Assembly (NCBI GenBank): GCA_018303425.1 | Contig: JAGVYF010000002.1 | Coordinates: 1 to 45,360 of the forward strand | DNA length: 45,360 nt | Origin: Candidatus Woesearchaeota archaeon | GTDB lineage: Archaea; Nanobdellota; Nanobdellia; Woesearchaeales; JAGVYF01 | Reading direction: 5' to 3' | Part shown: piece by piece, positions 33,291 to 41,657 of the stretch | Layout: each line of letters starts with the position of its first letter | Position numbering within the stretch: the stretch's first letter is position 1 | Program-made: the position numbers and the translations under genes | Notes under the pieces: generated by a model | Databases searched by the model: none | Told to the model about the DNA's origin: nothing | The model's input: the letters and a program-made list of their open reading frames with translations, nothing else

Positions 33291-33439
33291 GGGGCTATGG
33301 TCTAGTGGCTATGACATCTCGTTGACTTAGACAACTTCGTTGGCTAATAAAAACTGCGAAGCTGTTTTCAAATTCGAGAGGATCCCCGGTTCGAGAAGGA
33401 TATAGATAACACTAATTCATGAAAATCCGGGTAGCCCCA
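33291..33439 (+). tRNA. tRNA-Val(GAC) with two introns
   Basis: The acceptor GGGGCTA pairs with TAGCCCC, with discriminator A and no encoded CCA. D arm GTC...GAC, anticodon arm TCTCG-TTGAC/TT-CGAGA, T arm CCCGG-TTCGAAT-CCGGG, variable loop GGATC. Removing a 46-nt anticodon-loop intron (about 33328-33373) and a 30-nt T-loop intron (33395-33424, position 58/59) leaves a standard 73-nt tRNA. The first intron contains an AACTTCG/CGAAGCT-like pairing. Confidence 0.9.
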
Positions 33440-33655
33440 TTATTTTTCTTAAAAATTAAATCAAAATTGACAAAGAATAACTAACCAAACGACACATTTA
33501 ATGTATTATAAAATAAGTTAAAAATATTTTATTTTTAAACTTTAGAACTAAACGAACATAATGAACGCAGGTTCAGGATTTTTCCAATTTCGCAAGAAGC
33601 TTTGCTTCTGCATCCAAACCTTCTATGTTGAATTTTGCTTGGCAAAAAAACTGAA
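33440..33655. other. Intergenic region with palindromic sequences 3' of pcn
   Basis: Non-coding. It holds a hairpin GAAGC-TTT-GCTTC (33596-33608) and TTTTGC-TTG-GCAAAA (33633-33647), both just downstream of the PCNA stop on the minus strand and possibly transcript-end hairpins. A 16-nt string TTTTGCTTGGCAAAAA here is also present inside the tRNA-Leu T-loop intron (about 16208-16223). Confidence 0.4.
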
Positions 33656-34399
33656 CTAGTCATTCTCTACTCTGGGAGCAAGAATAAATGATAATAACAG
33701 TTTATCCACAACTTTATAATCTAGTTTTAATGGATAATCAGAACTAAAATTGATATAAACATCATCAGCAAGTTTTGAAGCAACAATCATTTTCTTAAGA
33801 TATTCGATGGAATATTTAGCTTTTTGAGTATCTCCTACTACCTCAATAGCAGCTGAATCTCCTGGTTGAATCTCAATCTTTGCATGTGATAAATCCCCTT
33901 CAGCTTGAACTGTGAACATTTCCTTTGATACTTGAAATAATACGGAATCACCAACAATATCAGCATCTTCAATTGCATCAGTCAAAATGCTTGAATGTAA
34001 CCTTAATCCTGAATTAAAAGTTAATTCCGGCACTCTTTGTTCACGTTCGTCAAGTTCGATTATAGGCAGACTGAATGTCCTTACATTACTTCCCCTCAGG
34101 GTAACAAGTAATTTATTTGCATCCGACATTTCAAGTGTAAGAATATCAGAAGGTTTAATCCTTCTAAAAATTTGTTTTAAATTTGATAAATTTATTGCAA
34201 TTTCAACAGGCTGATCAAGCACATATTCTGTAAATGCGCTTGAAAATAATTTGAATACAACCATTGCAACATTTGCAGGATCCATTGCCACAAGCTCAAT
34301 TGCTTCAGCATTGACTTTAAATGTTGCTTCAGTGACTAAATCTGAAATAATTGAGATACTTTCTTTAAAATATTTGGGTTCTGCTAAAGTTAATTTCAT
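33656..34399 (-). CDS. pcn: DNA polymerase sliding clamp (PCNA)
   Basis: 247-residue clamp that tethers replicative polymerase and repair enzymes to DNA, acting as a ring trimer. Family features are FKVNAEAIELVAMDPANVAM, the interdomain region IELDEREQRVPELTFN, and the PCNA C-terminus YPLKLDYKVVDKLLLSFILAPR. The length is normal for archaea. A single copy with its own promoter upstream (TATA-like AGCTTTATATAG near 34432-34443). Replication partner GINS is encoded at 10199-10810. Confidence 0.97.
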   Translation of the reverse strand: MKLTLAEPKYFKESISIISDLVTEATFKVNAEAIELVAMDPANVAMVVFKLFSSAFTEYVLDQPVEIAINLSNLKQIFRRIKPSDILTLEMSDANKLLVTLRGSNVRTFSLPIIELDEREQRVPELTFNSGLRLHSSILTDAIEDADIVGDSVLFQVSKEMFTVQAEGDLSHAKIEIQPGDSAAIEVVGDTQKAKYSIEYLKKMIVASKLADDVYINFSSDYPLKLDYKVVDKLLLSFILAPRVEND

Positions 34400-34466
34400 T
34401 TGTATTAATACCTCTAAAATAAGAAAATAATTAGATTAAGCTTTATATAGATTTATATTGTGAAAT

Positions 34467-35081
34467 CTATTCATCAACAAAATCATCTAACTTAATTTGA
34501 TCTTCCCCAATAGCATCAATTTTACCTTTAGCTTTAAGATATTCTTTGGCTAGGATATAGAAAATCAATCCTAAAGATTTTTTACCTTTATTATTGCAGG
34601 GTATTACTAAGTCTATATTATTAGACTGGTTATTTGTGTCACATAGCGCAATAACCGGAATACCTATAATTGAAGCATCTTTGATTGCATTTCTATCGGG
34701 CCAAGAATCAGTTACTAACATAATCTTTGTTTCCATGTAAGTTTCAAGATTCGGGTTTGTTAATATTCCCGGGGGATATCTTCCAGCAAAGGCTTTTACT
34801 CCGGTAAGCTTGCTAAATTTTTTAACCGCTTTCCACCCATTTTCTCTTCTTGAAACAATCAAAATATCTTCGGGCGCATAATTAGATATTAAATTTATTA
34901 ATAACCTTATTCTTTCATCAATTTTCTGTAAATTTAAAACTGAAAGTCCATCAGATCTAGTTTTATAAATAAACTGTTCCATATATTTTGTCTTAAATTT
35001 TGTGCCAATATGAATACCCGCTTTAAGATACACATCTGACGCTACTAAAAATTGTCCATCTTGTTTATTTTCTTCTATCAT
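34467..35081 (-). CDS. rps2: Small ribosomal subunit protein uS2
   Basis: 204-residue ribosomal protein S2. Diagnostic blocks are YLKAGIHIGTKFKTKYMEQF, LSVLNLQKIDERIRL, FAGRYPPGILTNP and SWPDRNAIKDASIIGIPVIA. The ATG is chosen because a GGGTGA ribosome-binding site lies 5 nt upstream; the in-frame GTG 9 nt earlier is part of that site. In most archaea S2 lies in the RpoK-RpoN-enolase cluster; here it is separate, preceded by a long leader. Confidence 0.95.
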   Translation of the reverse strand: MIEENKQDGQFLVASDVYLKAGIHIGTKFKTKYMEQFIYKTRSDGLSVLNLQKIDERIRLLINLISNYAPEDILIVSRRENGWKAVKKFSKLTGVKAFAGRYPPGILTNPNLETYMETKIMLVTDSWPDRNAIKDASIIGIPVIALCDTNNQSNNIDLVIPCNNKGKKSLGLIFYILAKEYLKAKGKIDAIGEDQIKLDDFVDE

Positions 35082-35238
35082 TTTATTCACCCTAATATCT
35101 TAACAATAAATAAGACAGTTCAAGAAAAATTCTTTGAACCGCAATTTTATCGCCTCTGCAGTTACGCCATACGTCCAATTAAGCTTACCATATAGCTAGG
35201 CTATTATTCTTTAATATTAATACTCAATTTATAAAGCT
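35082..35238 (-). promoter_or_regulatory. S2 promoter and long structured leader
   Basis: A TATA-like CTTTATAAATTG (35229-35240) implies transcription starting near 35205 and a leader of about 120 nt. Within it, GGTTCAAAGAA and TTTCTTGAAC can form a near-perfect hairpin (about 35118-35142), close to the ribosome-binding site. Long leaders on r-protein genes often mediate feedback by the protein; that is inference here. Confidence 0.4.
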
Positions 35239-35254
35239 TCCTATAAAAAAGAAT

Positions 35255-35566
35255 TTATTCTTCTCCAAATTTTTCTGAATCTTTTACAAACTCCGATTCA
35301 TCTGACTCATCTTCTTCTTTGTTTATTGAATCCTCAGAAATAACTGATTTATCTAAATCAGAACTAACTACTTCAGCAAAACCCACTTTTTGCAATACTT
35401 TTGTAACCCTTACTCGTAATTCATCTCCTTCTTTAACCCCTGAAACAAATAAAATAAATCCCCCCACTCTGGCAAGACCATCGCCTTTTTCACCAACCGC
35501 TTCAATTTTAACATCTAATTCGTCACCAACTTTAACTGGCGCTTCTCTCATTCTGTCATTCATCAT
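35255..35566 (-). CDS. TRAM-domain protein with acidic tail
   Basis: 103-residue protein: residues about 8-65 form a TRAM domain (VKVGDELDVKIEAVGEKGDG, LFVSGVKEGDELRVRVTKV, GFAEV), an RNA-binding beta barrel. Small archaeal TRAM proteins can act as cold-responsive RNA chaperones. The remainder (66-103) is strongly acidic (EEDESDESEF...EE), an unusual addition that could modulate RNA binding. Single gene with a likely TATA box upstream. Confidence 0.85.
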   Translation of the reverse strand: MMNDRMREAPVKVGDELDVKIEAVGEKGDGLARVGGFILFVSGVKEGDELRVRVTKVLQKVGFAEVVSSDLDKSVISEDSINKEEDESDESEFVKDSEKFGEE

Positions 35567-35627
35567 TTGAATACCTCAATTAATTTAATCCACTAAATAA
35601 AAAATTTATATTTAAACTTTTGGAATT

Positions 35628-35852
35628 CTAAGACATCCCAAACACCCTAACAGCATGCATTAAGTCAGTTAGAAAGTTAATTGTTTCAAGTCTAATATAT
35701 AAATAAGCCCCGCCTAATGCAAACACAAACATCATTACCAAAAATACCATTAACAAACGATTTTTTTGTTTGAGAAGTTTATTTTGTTCTCGTTGTAATT
35801 TTTGGCTATAGGAAATTTCATAATTTTTCCCGTTATCATCTTTATATTGCAT
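35628..35852 (-). CDS. 74-residue single-pass membrane protein
   Basis: A hydrophilic, Lys/Gln-rich N-terminus (YSQKLQREQNKLLKQKNRLL, coiled-coil-like) is followed by one transmembrane helix (about 33-54, LMVFLVMMFVFALGGAYLYI) and a short C-terminus. No family is recognised. A GGGGTGA ribosome-binding site precedes the ATG. It lies just upstream, in the direction of transcription, of the TRAM gene. Confidence 0.6.
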   Translation of the reverse strand: MQYKDDNGKNYEISYSQKLQREQNKLLKQKNRLLMVFLVMMFVFALGGAYLYIRLETINFLTDLMHAVRVFGMS

Positions 35853-35912
35853 GTCATTTCACCCCGCAATAATCTCTTGCTAAATAAAATCAAGTTTAAA
35901 TACATTTAGGAA

Positions 35913-37076
35913 TCAAAAAATATATCTTAGATAAGGATAAAATAAATTGAATAATAACAATAAAATTACAATAGAATTAACAAATTTCCAAACGCTTCTA
36001 ACTTTATTTTGATTTAAAGTTTTAAACAAGGATAACTGAAACATCCTACCGCCATCAACTGGTCCTAAAGGTAAAAGATTGGCTAAACCAATTCCTACGC
36101 TCAATACAAAAAGCCATAATAAAAATTCCCTCAAATAAAGAATGAACCATGGTAAATAATTACCCCAATTTTCTGCAATAGAGGGATTTACTTTTAAATT
36201 TTGCGAATGAACTATTCCCAAATAAGGCATTGATTCATTGTTAGGGTGATTCCCCAATACAATGTCATATTCATTTTTACCATCCGAAAAAATAATCACA
36301 TCTCCCGGTTTATTTAAAAATAAAACATCAGCAAAATTTTTAGTTGAATTAAGTTTTAAATCATTTACAGATCTCACAATATAACCTTCTTCAAGTCCCG
36401 CCAAATCAGCGGGTTTACCATCTTCAACCTTGTCAATTTTAATACCATCAAAATCTATTAATTTGTCGATAGTAGGACTTATTATGTAACCAAGTAGTAA
36501 TAATATGATTATACCTGTTAAAATATTAGAAAAAGGACCTGCGCTAAACACTGAAAGTTGCGCCCTAAATGAACTTTTCCTTAATTCAGTTTCATCAGGT
36601 TCTACAAAAGCCCCAATAATTGGACCAAAAAAAACCACCCCTGAATTTTTAACTTTAATTTTATATGCCCTTGCGACTACACCGTGCGAAAATTCATGTA
36701 AAGCCGCAACTATAAATATTGCTATAATTCCATACCAAAATGGCACAAATATGGGTGATCCGGGAATTTTTATACCGGGAATAACTGGAGTAATAACCGG
36801 CGGCGCATTTGGATTACTCAACAAATTAAATGCCCCATCAACTAAAATATATGATATATAAATCATACCAAGAAAACCTACAAAAATTCCGATAAAACTC
36901 AAAAATTTAATTATTCGCGGAAACTTTTTAGCTAACCAAGACATACTACTAATACCAAGATGTGTCCTGTAAAGTGCAATAATATTTGCATAAATTTGGA
37001 ACTTATCTCGATTCAAATATACTAATAATACGATTAAAAGATAAAAAGAGATTACTAATATCATATTTAGATTCAT
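35913..37076 (-). CDS. Site-2 protease-like membrane metalloprotease (M50) with PDZ domain
   Basis: 387-residue intramembrane zinc protease. The HEFSH motif (HExxH, near residue 127) lies in a transmembrane helix, and the third ligand motif GPVDGGR near 345 is intact. A PDZ domain sits between them (about 205-260: IDKVEDGKPADLAGLEEGYI ... LNKPGD). About six to seven transmembrane helices are seen. Members cleave membrane-anchored regulators or remnant signal peptides. It is separated from L40e by 3 bp, so it may share its transcript. Confidence 0.9.
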   Translation of the reverse strand: MNLNMILVISFYLLIVLLVYLNRDKFQIYANIIALYRTHLGISSMSWLAKKFPRIIKFLSFIGIFVGFLGMIYISYILVDGAFNLLSNPNAPPVITPVIPGIKIPGSPIFVPFWYGIIAIFIVAALHEFSHGVVARAYKIKVKNSGVVFFGPIIGAFVEPDETELRKSSFRAQLSVFSAGPFSNILTGIIILLLLGYIISPTIDKLIDFDGIKIDKVEDGKPADLAGLEEGYIVRSVNDLKLNSTKNFADVLFLNKPGDVIIFSDGKNEYDIVLGNHPNNESMPYLGIVHSQNLKVNPSIAENWGNYLPWFILYLREFLLWLFVLSVGIGLANLLPLGPVDGGRMFQLSLFKTLNQNKVRSVWKFVNSIVILLLLFNLFYPYLRYIF

Positions 37077-37079
37077 GAT

Positions 37080-37241
37080 CTATTTCTTACGAACAGTACG
37101 CAATGCTTTGCTTTTACATTTTCTGCAACTGACTTTGCCTTGTAAAACCTTCATGTTATTTGTCCTAATTTTAGATTTGCATTTACGACAAACAAATATA
37201 TCTTTATGCAATCTTGCATGTGCTTCTGGAAATTTTACCAT
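37080..37241 (-). CDS. rpl40e: Large ribosomal subunit protein L40e
   Basis: 53-residue ribosomal zinc ribbon: VKFPEAHARLHKDIFVCRKC, then CRKCKSKALRTVRKK; the four Cys bind zinc. In eukaryotes it is fused to ubiquitin; archaeal forms such as this are free. The internal ATG (MVKFPEA) is chosen, since the longer reading would overlap aIF5A and has no family match. Follows aIF5A by 5 bp. Confidence 0.92.
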   Translation of the reverse strand: MVKFPEAHARLHKDIFVCRKCKSKIRTNNMKVLQGKVSCRKCKSKALRTVRKK

Positions 37242-37246
37242 TTTAT

Positions 37247-37645
37247 TTATTCGCTCTTCGTTTGTTTCATTATTCTTTCCCCTAAAATATCCCAATAAAG
37301 TATATTCGCCCCTTCAACGCACTCACTCTTTAACTCTTCAGGTATTTCAAGGTCAAATGTTTCGTATGTTTCTGAATCCATCACGTTAGCCATATTTCCT
37401 GTTGTGGATAATACTTGAGCTGATTTTTTACTAATAATCGGAACTTCCATTTTTTCATGACCCGGCATAACGGTATTTCTTTTCTTGCCATCAATTAACC
37501 CTACAGCCGTAAGATTAATTTTTGCATGGCCGTGTTTGCCCGGTTTTGAATATTTAGTCTCTACAACTTTACAAGCTACCCCTTCAATAATAACATAGCT
37601 TCCTTTTTTTAAATCCGTTGCATTTACTAATTTTATATCGCTCAT
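37247..37645 (-). CDS. eif5a: Translation factor aIF5A
   Basis: 132-residue aIF5A, which rescues ribosomes stalled at difficult sequences. The hypusination loop SKPGKHGHAK is present, with the modified Lys of PGK. SH3-like N-terminal and OB-like C-terminal domains (DSETYETFDLEIPEEL) are typical. The ATG with a GGGTGTC site just upstream is preferred to an in-frame ATG 75 nt earlier. The hypusine-forming enzyme is not in the window. It sits between histone and L40e on the same strand. Confidence 0.94.
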   Translation of the reverse strand: MSDIKLVNATDLKKGSYVIIEGVACKVVETKYSKPGKHGHAKINLTAVGLIDGKKRNTVMPGHEKMEVPIISKKSAQVLSTTGNMANVMDSETYETFDLEIPEELKSECVEGANILYWDILGERIMKQTKSE

Positions 37646-37734
37646 CTGTTCGACACCCAGTATTGCAAAAAAGTTAGTCCTTTTTAAATCTATCGGCTTA
37701 TTATAGCAAAGATATACCATAATAGGACATTAAA

Positions 37735-37944
37735 TCATTTAGAGGCTAACTTCACATCTTTTGCTTTAACAGTTTTTCTGCCAGCATGTTGCGCTAATTT
37801 AACTGCATGCCCCCCTATTTCATCCCCTATCTCTTCTATCATTTCTTTAAGAGCAACTTTAGCGCTTTCAGAAACTCTTTCAGCTCCTGCATTTTTTAGT
37901 AATTTTTCCATTGCTGCCAATGGTAAAAGCTTTTGCGTAGCCAT
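37735..37944 (-). CDS. Archaeal histone
   Basis: 69-residue histone-fold protein forming dimers that wrap DNA. It shows LPLAAMEKLLKNAGAERVSE, ALKEMIEEIGDEI and the loop-helix AGRKTVKAKDVKLA, matching HMf-type histones without tails. The DNA-contacting Arg/Lys and Thr residues of the second loop (RKTVK) are conserved. A GGAGG-type site precedes the ATG. A second, shorter histone-fold protein is encoded at 44963-45124. Confidence 0.96.
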   Translation of the reverse strand: MATQKLLPLAAMEKLLKNAGAERVSESAKVALKEMIEEIGDEIGGHAVKLAQHAGRKTVKAKDVKLASK

Positions 37945-38004
37945 AATTTGCCTCCGCTATTTATCAGCAATGCCTATTTTATAAATCTTTCGCTGAATTT
38001 AACT

Positions 38005-38688
38005 CTATTGACTAAACCAAGCAAAAATTGATTTTTTTTTAACTTTTGAAGAAAGATTTCTTAATCTTTTTTCAAACAGCTCACCATTAGGATAAGATTT
38101 TTCAGCTTTTCTAAAATCAGAAGTATGATAAGCATGTTTACCATTAGAGACTCTAAATTTTAGAGATTTATGTAATATTTCATGATACATTACATAATCA
38201 AGTAGTTCTATGTCCTGTTCTAAAAAAATTTTGCTCATTGAAATTGTGTCAGTATGAAAATTATAACAACCAAGTTTTCTCTTAGAAAATGAACCCCACA
38301 CTAAATTAGGTGTTTCAATCTGATTAGAAAAAAACTGTTCATTAACTCTGTCAAATGAACGTTTTAAAAAAGGGTCAATTTTATCTTTATTTATTCCTAA
38401 ATGTAAATTTTTAATAAAATTATTATATAATTTAATATTAAGAGTAGATTTTATTGCCCCATTTTTTCCTCCTGCAACTTTTAACAATAAATCCTGAATT
38501 AAACCAATAATGATTTCTTTGTCAATTCCATGCCACGATTTGGAAAGTTTCATTTCAAGGTTATAAAAACCAGAAATTCTAATATTCGCATTGTACGGCG
38601 CAAATTTACCTGAATATTTTAATTTACTCCTATAAATATACTCTCTATCGGGATAAAGTTCTTTAAATGCGCGTTCTATTAAGTCCAT
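38005..38688 (-). CDS. SprT-like zinc metalloprotease
   Basis: 227-residue predicted zincin. The HEILH motif (169-173, in YVMYHEILHK) supplies two zinc His and the catalytic Glu; a third ligand is likely His185 or His188 (GKHAYHTSDF), followed by RKAEKSYPN. The layout resembles SprT/Wss1-like or M48-related stand-alone metallopeptidases. The N-terminal 110 residues resemble no domain I know. No membrane segment, so cytoplasmic. Some relatives repair DNA-protein crosslinks, but this role is not shown here. Confidence 0.65.
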   Translation of the reverse strand: MDLIERAFKELYPDREYIYRSKLKYSGKFAPYNANIRISGFYNLEMKLSKSWHGIDKEIIIGLIQDLLLKVAGGKNGAIKSTLNIKLYNNFIKNLHLGINKDKIDPFLKRSFDRVNEQFFSNQIETPNLVWGSFSKRKLGCYNFHTDTISMSKIFLEQDIELLDYVMYHEILHKSLKFRVSNGKHAYHTSDFRKAEKSYPNGELFEKRLRNLSSKVKKKSIFAWFSQ

Positions 38689-38968
38689 TAAAACAACAAA
38701 AACAAAAGAGTTAATATAATTTTAGGTTCCATGCTCTTATGATGGCAGATATTCTTTTTATTTTTCAGTTAAATCATTAATTTGCGCACTGCGAGCTTCA
38801 AGTTACAATTTTGTCTTCTAATTCTTTTGATAACATTCCCTAAAACAGAGCATCAGGGTATTCAGCCCATGAAAAAAAAAATTACCCTCAAACATTAAAT
38901 GAGCAACACGCAAAAAGTTTGCTTCTGCACGCAAGCCTAAAAAATCTTCTATAACCTGAACTAATGTT
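38689..38968. other. Intergenic region with palindromic sequence 3' of dus
   Basis: About 280 bp without a clear gene. Near 38909-38929 the sequence (CGCAAAAAGTTTGCTTCTGCA) resembles the hairpin downstream of pcn (33591-33611), in the same position relative to a minus-strand stop codon. A short reading frame across it lacks any recognised similarity. Confidence 0.35.
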
Positions 38969-39889
38969 TTAAATTGAAACATTCTGTTTGCTTTTTTCCA
39001 TTATCTTTTCCAAATCCGGCACATTCTGCGCTCTGGAAATCTCATCCCTCAATTTCCTTGCGCCTTCTAAAGATTTAGTAAACCATTGCGCATTCATTTT
39101 TAGCTCAGCCAAATTAACTTTGCAATGTTTTTTGTAAAGTTCATACCACTCATTAAACAAATACTTTGGTTTAATGTCTTTACCTTTAGCAAGATAATGC
39201 TTAATTTTTTTAAACGCATAAGGATTACCAATTGTAGTCCTACCAATCATAATAGAATCACATTTTGTTAAATGAAACATAAGTTGAGCATCTTCACCTG
39301 TAAAAACATCACCATTTCCAATAACTGGAATTGAAACGGTTTCTTTAACCTTTTTTATTTTGTCCCAGTCTGCTTTTCCTGAATAACCTTGGGCAGTTGT
39401 GCGCGCATGTACTGTTATCGCACTTGCACCGGCATCTTCACAAATCTTCGCAATTTTAAGATAATTTTTTTCAGTCCTAATTTTTACAGATACCGGAATC
39501 GCAACAGCTTTAACCACAGCTTCAACAATTTCTTTAACCTTGCTGGGTCTTTTTAATAATGCGGCCCCTGCGCCTTGATCAAGAATACTTTTAGAAGGAC
39601 ATCCTAAATTAATATCAATCATATCAACTTTATCTTCATATATTTTTGCGGCATTAACAAAATTCTCAGTGTTTTGACCAAATAATTGCTGCACAAACGG
39701 CCTTTCCTCTTTCAAAAATTTAGTCATCTCGAGACTCCGGGAGTTTTCTCTAATCAGCGCATTTGCAGAAACCATTTCATTAAAAATTATATCCGCCCCA
39801 TATTTTTTACAAAGTAATCTAAATGGCAGATTATTTATCTCAGCCATTGGCGCAAGAATGATTTTTTTGTTCAGATCAAGCTTCTTCAT
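38969..39889 (-). CDS. dus: tRNA-dihydrouridine synthase
   Basis: FMN enzyme that reduces uridines in the tRNA D-loop. It has the TIM-barrel start [17 protein letters not shown], the active-site [13 protein letters not shown] with catalytic Cys, [35 protein letters not shown] and [13 protein letters not shown], all typical of Dus. About 306 residues. The second of two nearby ATGs is given; both overlap the aRF1 gene end (by 14 or 20 bp), so the two genes are coupled. Given the D-loop intron of tRNA-Leu, its substrates here may need splicing first. Confidence 0.93.
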   Translation of the reverse strand: MKKLDLNKKIILAPMAEINNLPFRLLCKKYGADIIFNEMVSANALIRENSRSLEMTKFLKEERPFVQQLFGQNTENFVNAAKIYEDKVDMIDINLGCPSKSILDQGAGAALLKRPSKVKEIVEAVVKAVAIPVSVKIRTEKNYLKIAKICEDAGASAITVHARTTAQGYSGKADWDKIKKVKETVSIPVIGNGDVFTGEDAQLMFHLTKCDSIMIGRTTIGNPYAFKKIKHYLAKGKDIKPKYLFNEWYELYKKHCKVNLAELKMNAQWFTKSLEGARKLRDEISRAQNVPDLEKIMEKSKQNVSI

Positions 39890-40979
39890 ACTCATACCTT
39901 AAAACAGCTGCAACACCACCCATCTCTTTTAACTGAACACCCTCTCTTGTATCTGTAGAAATAATTTTAATAGTTGTACCCATTTTTTCAGCTTCTGCTT
40001 CAAACTCAGTAATTATTTTATCATCTAACATTTCAGATAATAAAAGAACATCAACCACACCTAAGGGAATTAATCTTAAAACTTCATCTTTTCCATAACT
40101 TACCTGTTTAGGTTTAGTATTTAACAAATCAAAAAACTGCGACATTGCCCTTTTCTCGTCCATAACTTCTTCTTTTAGCAATAAATCTTCTGACCTGTCA
40201 AGTAATTCTTGCAATCCAAATTCACCGGTATAAGATAAATCTTTAGTGCCTATGATTCTCTTTTTTACATCCCCAGTTAAATAATCTTTACCCATAAAAC
40301 TTTCAACTGTCGTTCCCGGTCCGCCTATAATAATGCCTTTTAATTCAGGCCTGCCCAAAAACGCTTCTTTCATATACTCTGCAATTTTTTTAAAATGATC
40401 CTTAATGGCCCCTTCTCTTAAACGCGCAAATCTTTGGGCGCTTTGACCCCCTGCTTTTATTTTCCCCGGCACTTCTGAATGAGTTTTACGTAAAGGTATA
40501 ATCACTTTACCTTTCAACAAAGCAATCATTGCATCTCTCCTATCAAGAACAACTAATCCATAAAACTCTTTAATATCGAACATATCTTCTAAAGGTTCAA
40601 GAACAAACTCTTTATCGCATCTGTACAGTCTCTGATTTAATTTCACCGGGGGTTCAAGACTCCAAACCTTAATATCTGTTTGTCCTTCACGTTCTGCAAC
40701 ATTGCCTGAAAAAATCACCAAACCATTTTCAGGAGTTTTATTAAACAAACGCAAATGTTGAATCATTTTTTCAAGAGCGTCTTGCACGTTTTTTTTTGTG
40801 GAACTTGATTTAATATTTGAAGCTGTGCCTTGTTCTTGCGCAAGATGATTAATTATTTTATTCATATCATATCCCGCAGGAACATATACACTAACTAATT
40901 CAGTATGTCTTCCTTTAAACTCTTCCAATTCTTTAACAAATTTTTTCAAAGTATGTCTTTCTTTGCTAGTTATTATCAT
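39876..40979 (-). CDS. prf1: Peptide chain release factor aRF1
   Basis: Recognises all three stop codons and triggers peptide release. The NIKS stop-codon motif (NIKSSSTKK, near residue 54) and the catalytic GGQ ([20 protein letters not shown], near 177) are intact. Domain 3 ends with [20 protein letters not shown]. The length (367 aa) is shorter than most archaeal homologues (about 410), apparently through a trimmed C-terminal domain insert. It overlaps dus. Stop codons TAA, TAG and TGA are all used by genes in the window. Confidence 0.96.
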   Translation of the reverse strand: MIITSKERHTLKKFVKELEEFKGRHTELVSVYVPAGYDMNKIINHLAQEQGTASNIKSSSTKKNVQDALEKMIQHLRLFNKTPENGLVIFSGNVAEREGQTDIKVWSLEPPVKLNQRLYRCDKEFVLEPLEDMFDIKEFYGLVVLDRRDAMIALLKGKVIIPLRKTHSEVPGKIKAGGQSAQRFARLREGAIKDHFKKIAEYMKEAFLGRPELKGIIIGGPGTTVESFMGKDYLTGDVKKRIIGTKDLSYTGEFGLQELLDRSEDLLLKEEVMDEKRAMSQFFDLLNTKPKQVSYGKDEVLRLIPLGVVDVLLLSEMLDDKIITEFEAEAEKMGTTIKIISTDTREGVQLKEMGGVAAVLRYEYEEA

Positions 40980-41065
40980 AATATTATAAACAAATTACTC
41001 CGTTTATAAACCTTGTGCATAGATAGCTTTATAAACTATCCAAATTTCTAAAGATTAATATAAAA

Positions 41066-41195
41066 GGGGCTGTGGGGTAGCTTGGCTATCCTTCGAGGTT
41101 TGGGTCTAATGAGACATTTGTCAATGATAGCAAAAGACCTTGCGACCCCGGTTCGAAACACAAATTAATCTTGTGCGAATATCCGGGCAGCCCCA
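41066..41195 (+). tRNA. tRNA-Pro(UGG) with two introns
   Basis: The acceptor GGGGCTG pairs with CAGCCCC, with discriminator A followed by an encoded CCA (41196-41198), unlike the other tRNAs here. Anticodon arm CGAGG-TTTGGG/A-CCTTG (anticodon UGG), T arm CCCGG-TTCGAAT-CCGGG. A 32-nt intron lies at 37/38 (41105-41136), and a 24-nt T-loop intron lies near 58/59 (41157-41180) with a CACAA:TTGTG helix. The mature length is 74 nt. Confidence 0.92.
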
Positions 41196-41265
41196 CCATT
41201 TATATCCAAAAACAGTAACATTTATAAATGGATTAAAAAGATTCTCTAGATGAGGCATCTATACA

Positions 41266-41508
41266 ATGGCAAAAAAAAAACCGTTATCTACCAAAAGATT
41301 TGGAGCAAGATATGGTAATACTATTAAAGAAAAGTATGCTAAAATCGAATCCGAACAACGAAGACTGCACAAATGTCCTTATTGTAAACAACCAAAAGCA
41401 AAAAGACTTGCATCAGGAATCTGGCATTGTAAAAAATGTAATTCTAAATTTACAGGCAAAGCATATACTTTAAGTAAAAAAGCCATATTGGCTGTTGAAG
41501 GTGAATAA
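41266..41508 (+). CDS. rpl37ae: Large ribosomal subunit protein L37Ae (eL43)
   Basis: 80-residue zinc-ribbon ribosomal protein: STKRFGARYGNTIKEK at the start, then CPYC (Cys38/41) and CKKC (Cys55/58), ending FTGKAYTLSKKAI. First gene of the conserved archaeal run L37Ae-RpoP-Pcc1-prefoldin beta-UPF0147. A TATA-like ATTTATAAATGG lies at about 41219-41230, giving a leader of roughly 15-20 nt. Confidence 0.95.
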   Translation: MAKKKPLSTKRFGARYGNTIKEKYAKIESEQRRLHKCPYCKQPKAKRLASGIWHCKKCNSKFTGKAYTLSKKAILAVEGE

Positions 41509-41510
41509 AC

Positions 41511-41648
41511 ATGGCCGAATACAAATGTTTCCAATGCGACAAAACCATAAGTCCGGATTATTTAAGAAAAAAAATACGTTGCCCCTATTGTGGCAGTAAA
41601 ATGTTATTTAAACCTACTGTATTAACTACCAAAATTAAAGCAAGATAA
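41511..41648 (+). CDS. rpoP: RNA polymerase subunit P (Rpb12-like)
   Basis: 45-residue zinc-ribbon subunit of archaeal RNA polymerase: CFQCDK (Cys6/9) and IRCPYCGSKMLFK (Cys24/27), with the family's RCPYCG motif and basic end KIKAR. The gene begins 2 bp after L37Ae. The position after L37Ae is conserved in many archaea. Confidence 0.94.
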   Translation: MAEYKCFQCDKTISPDYLRKKIRCPYCGSKMLFKPTVLTTKIKAR

Positions 41649-41657
41649 AGGTTTAAG

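Noticed and set aside
35091-35238. A tRNA-like D arm (GCT...GGTA...AGC), a GCA triplet and a GGTTCAA stretch on the minus strand in the S2 leader.
   Set aside because: No acceptor stem closes and the anticodon stem does not pair, even when introns are allowed. A structured S2 leader is the simpler reading.
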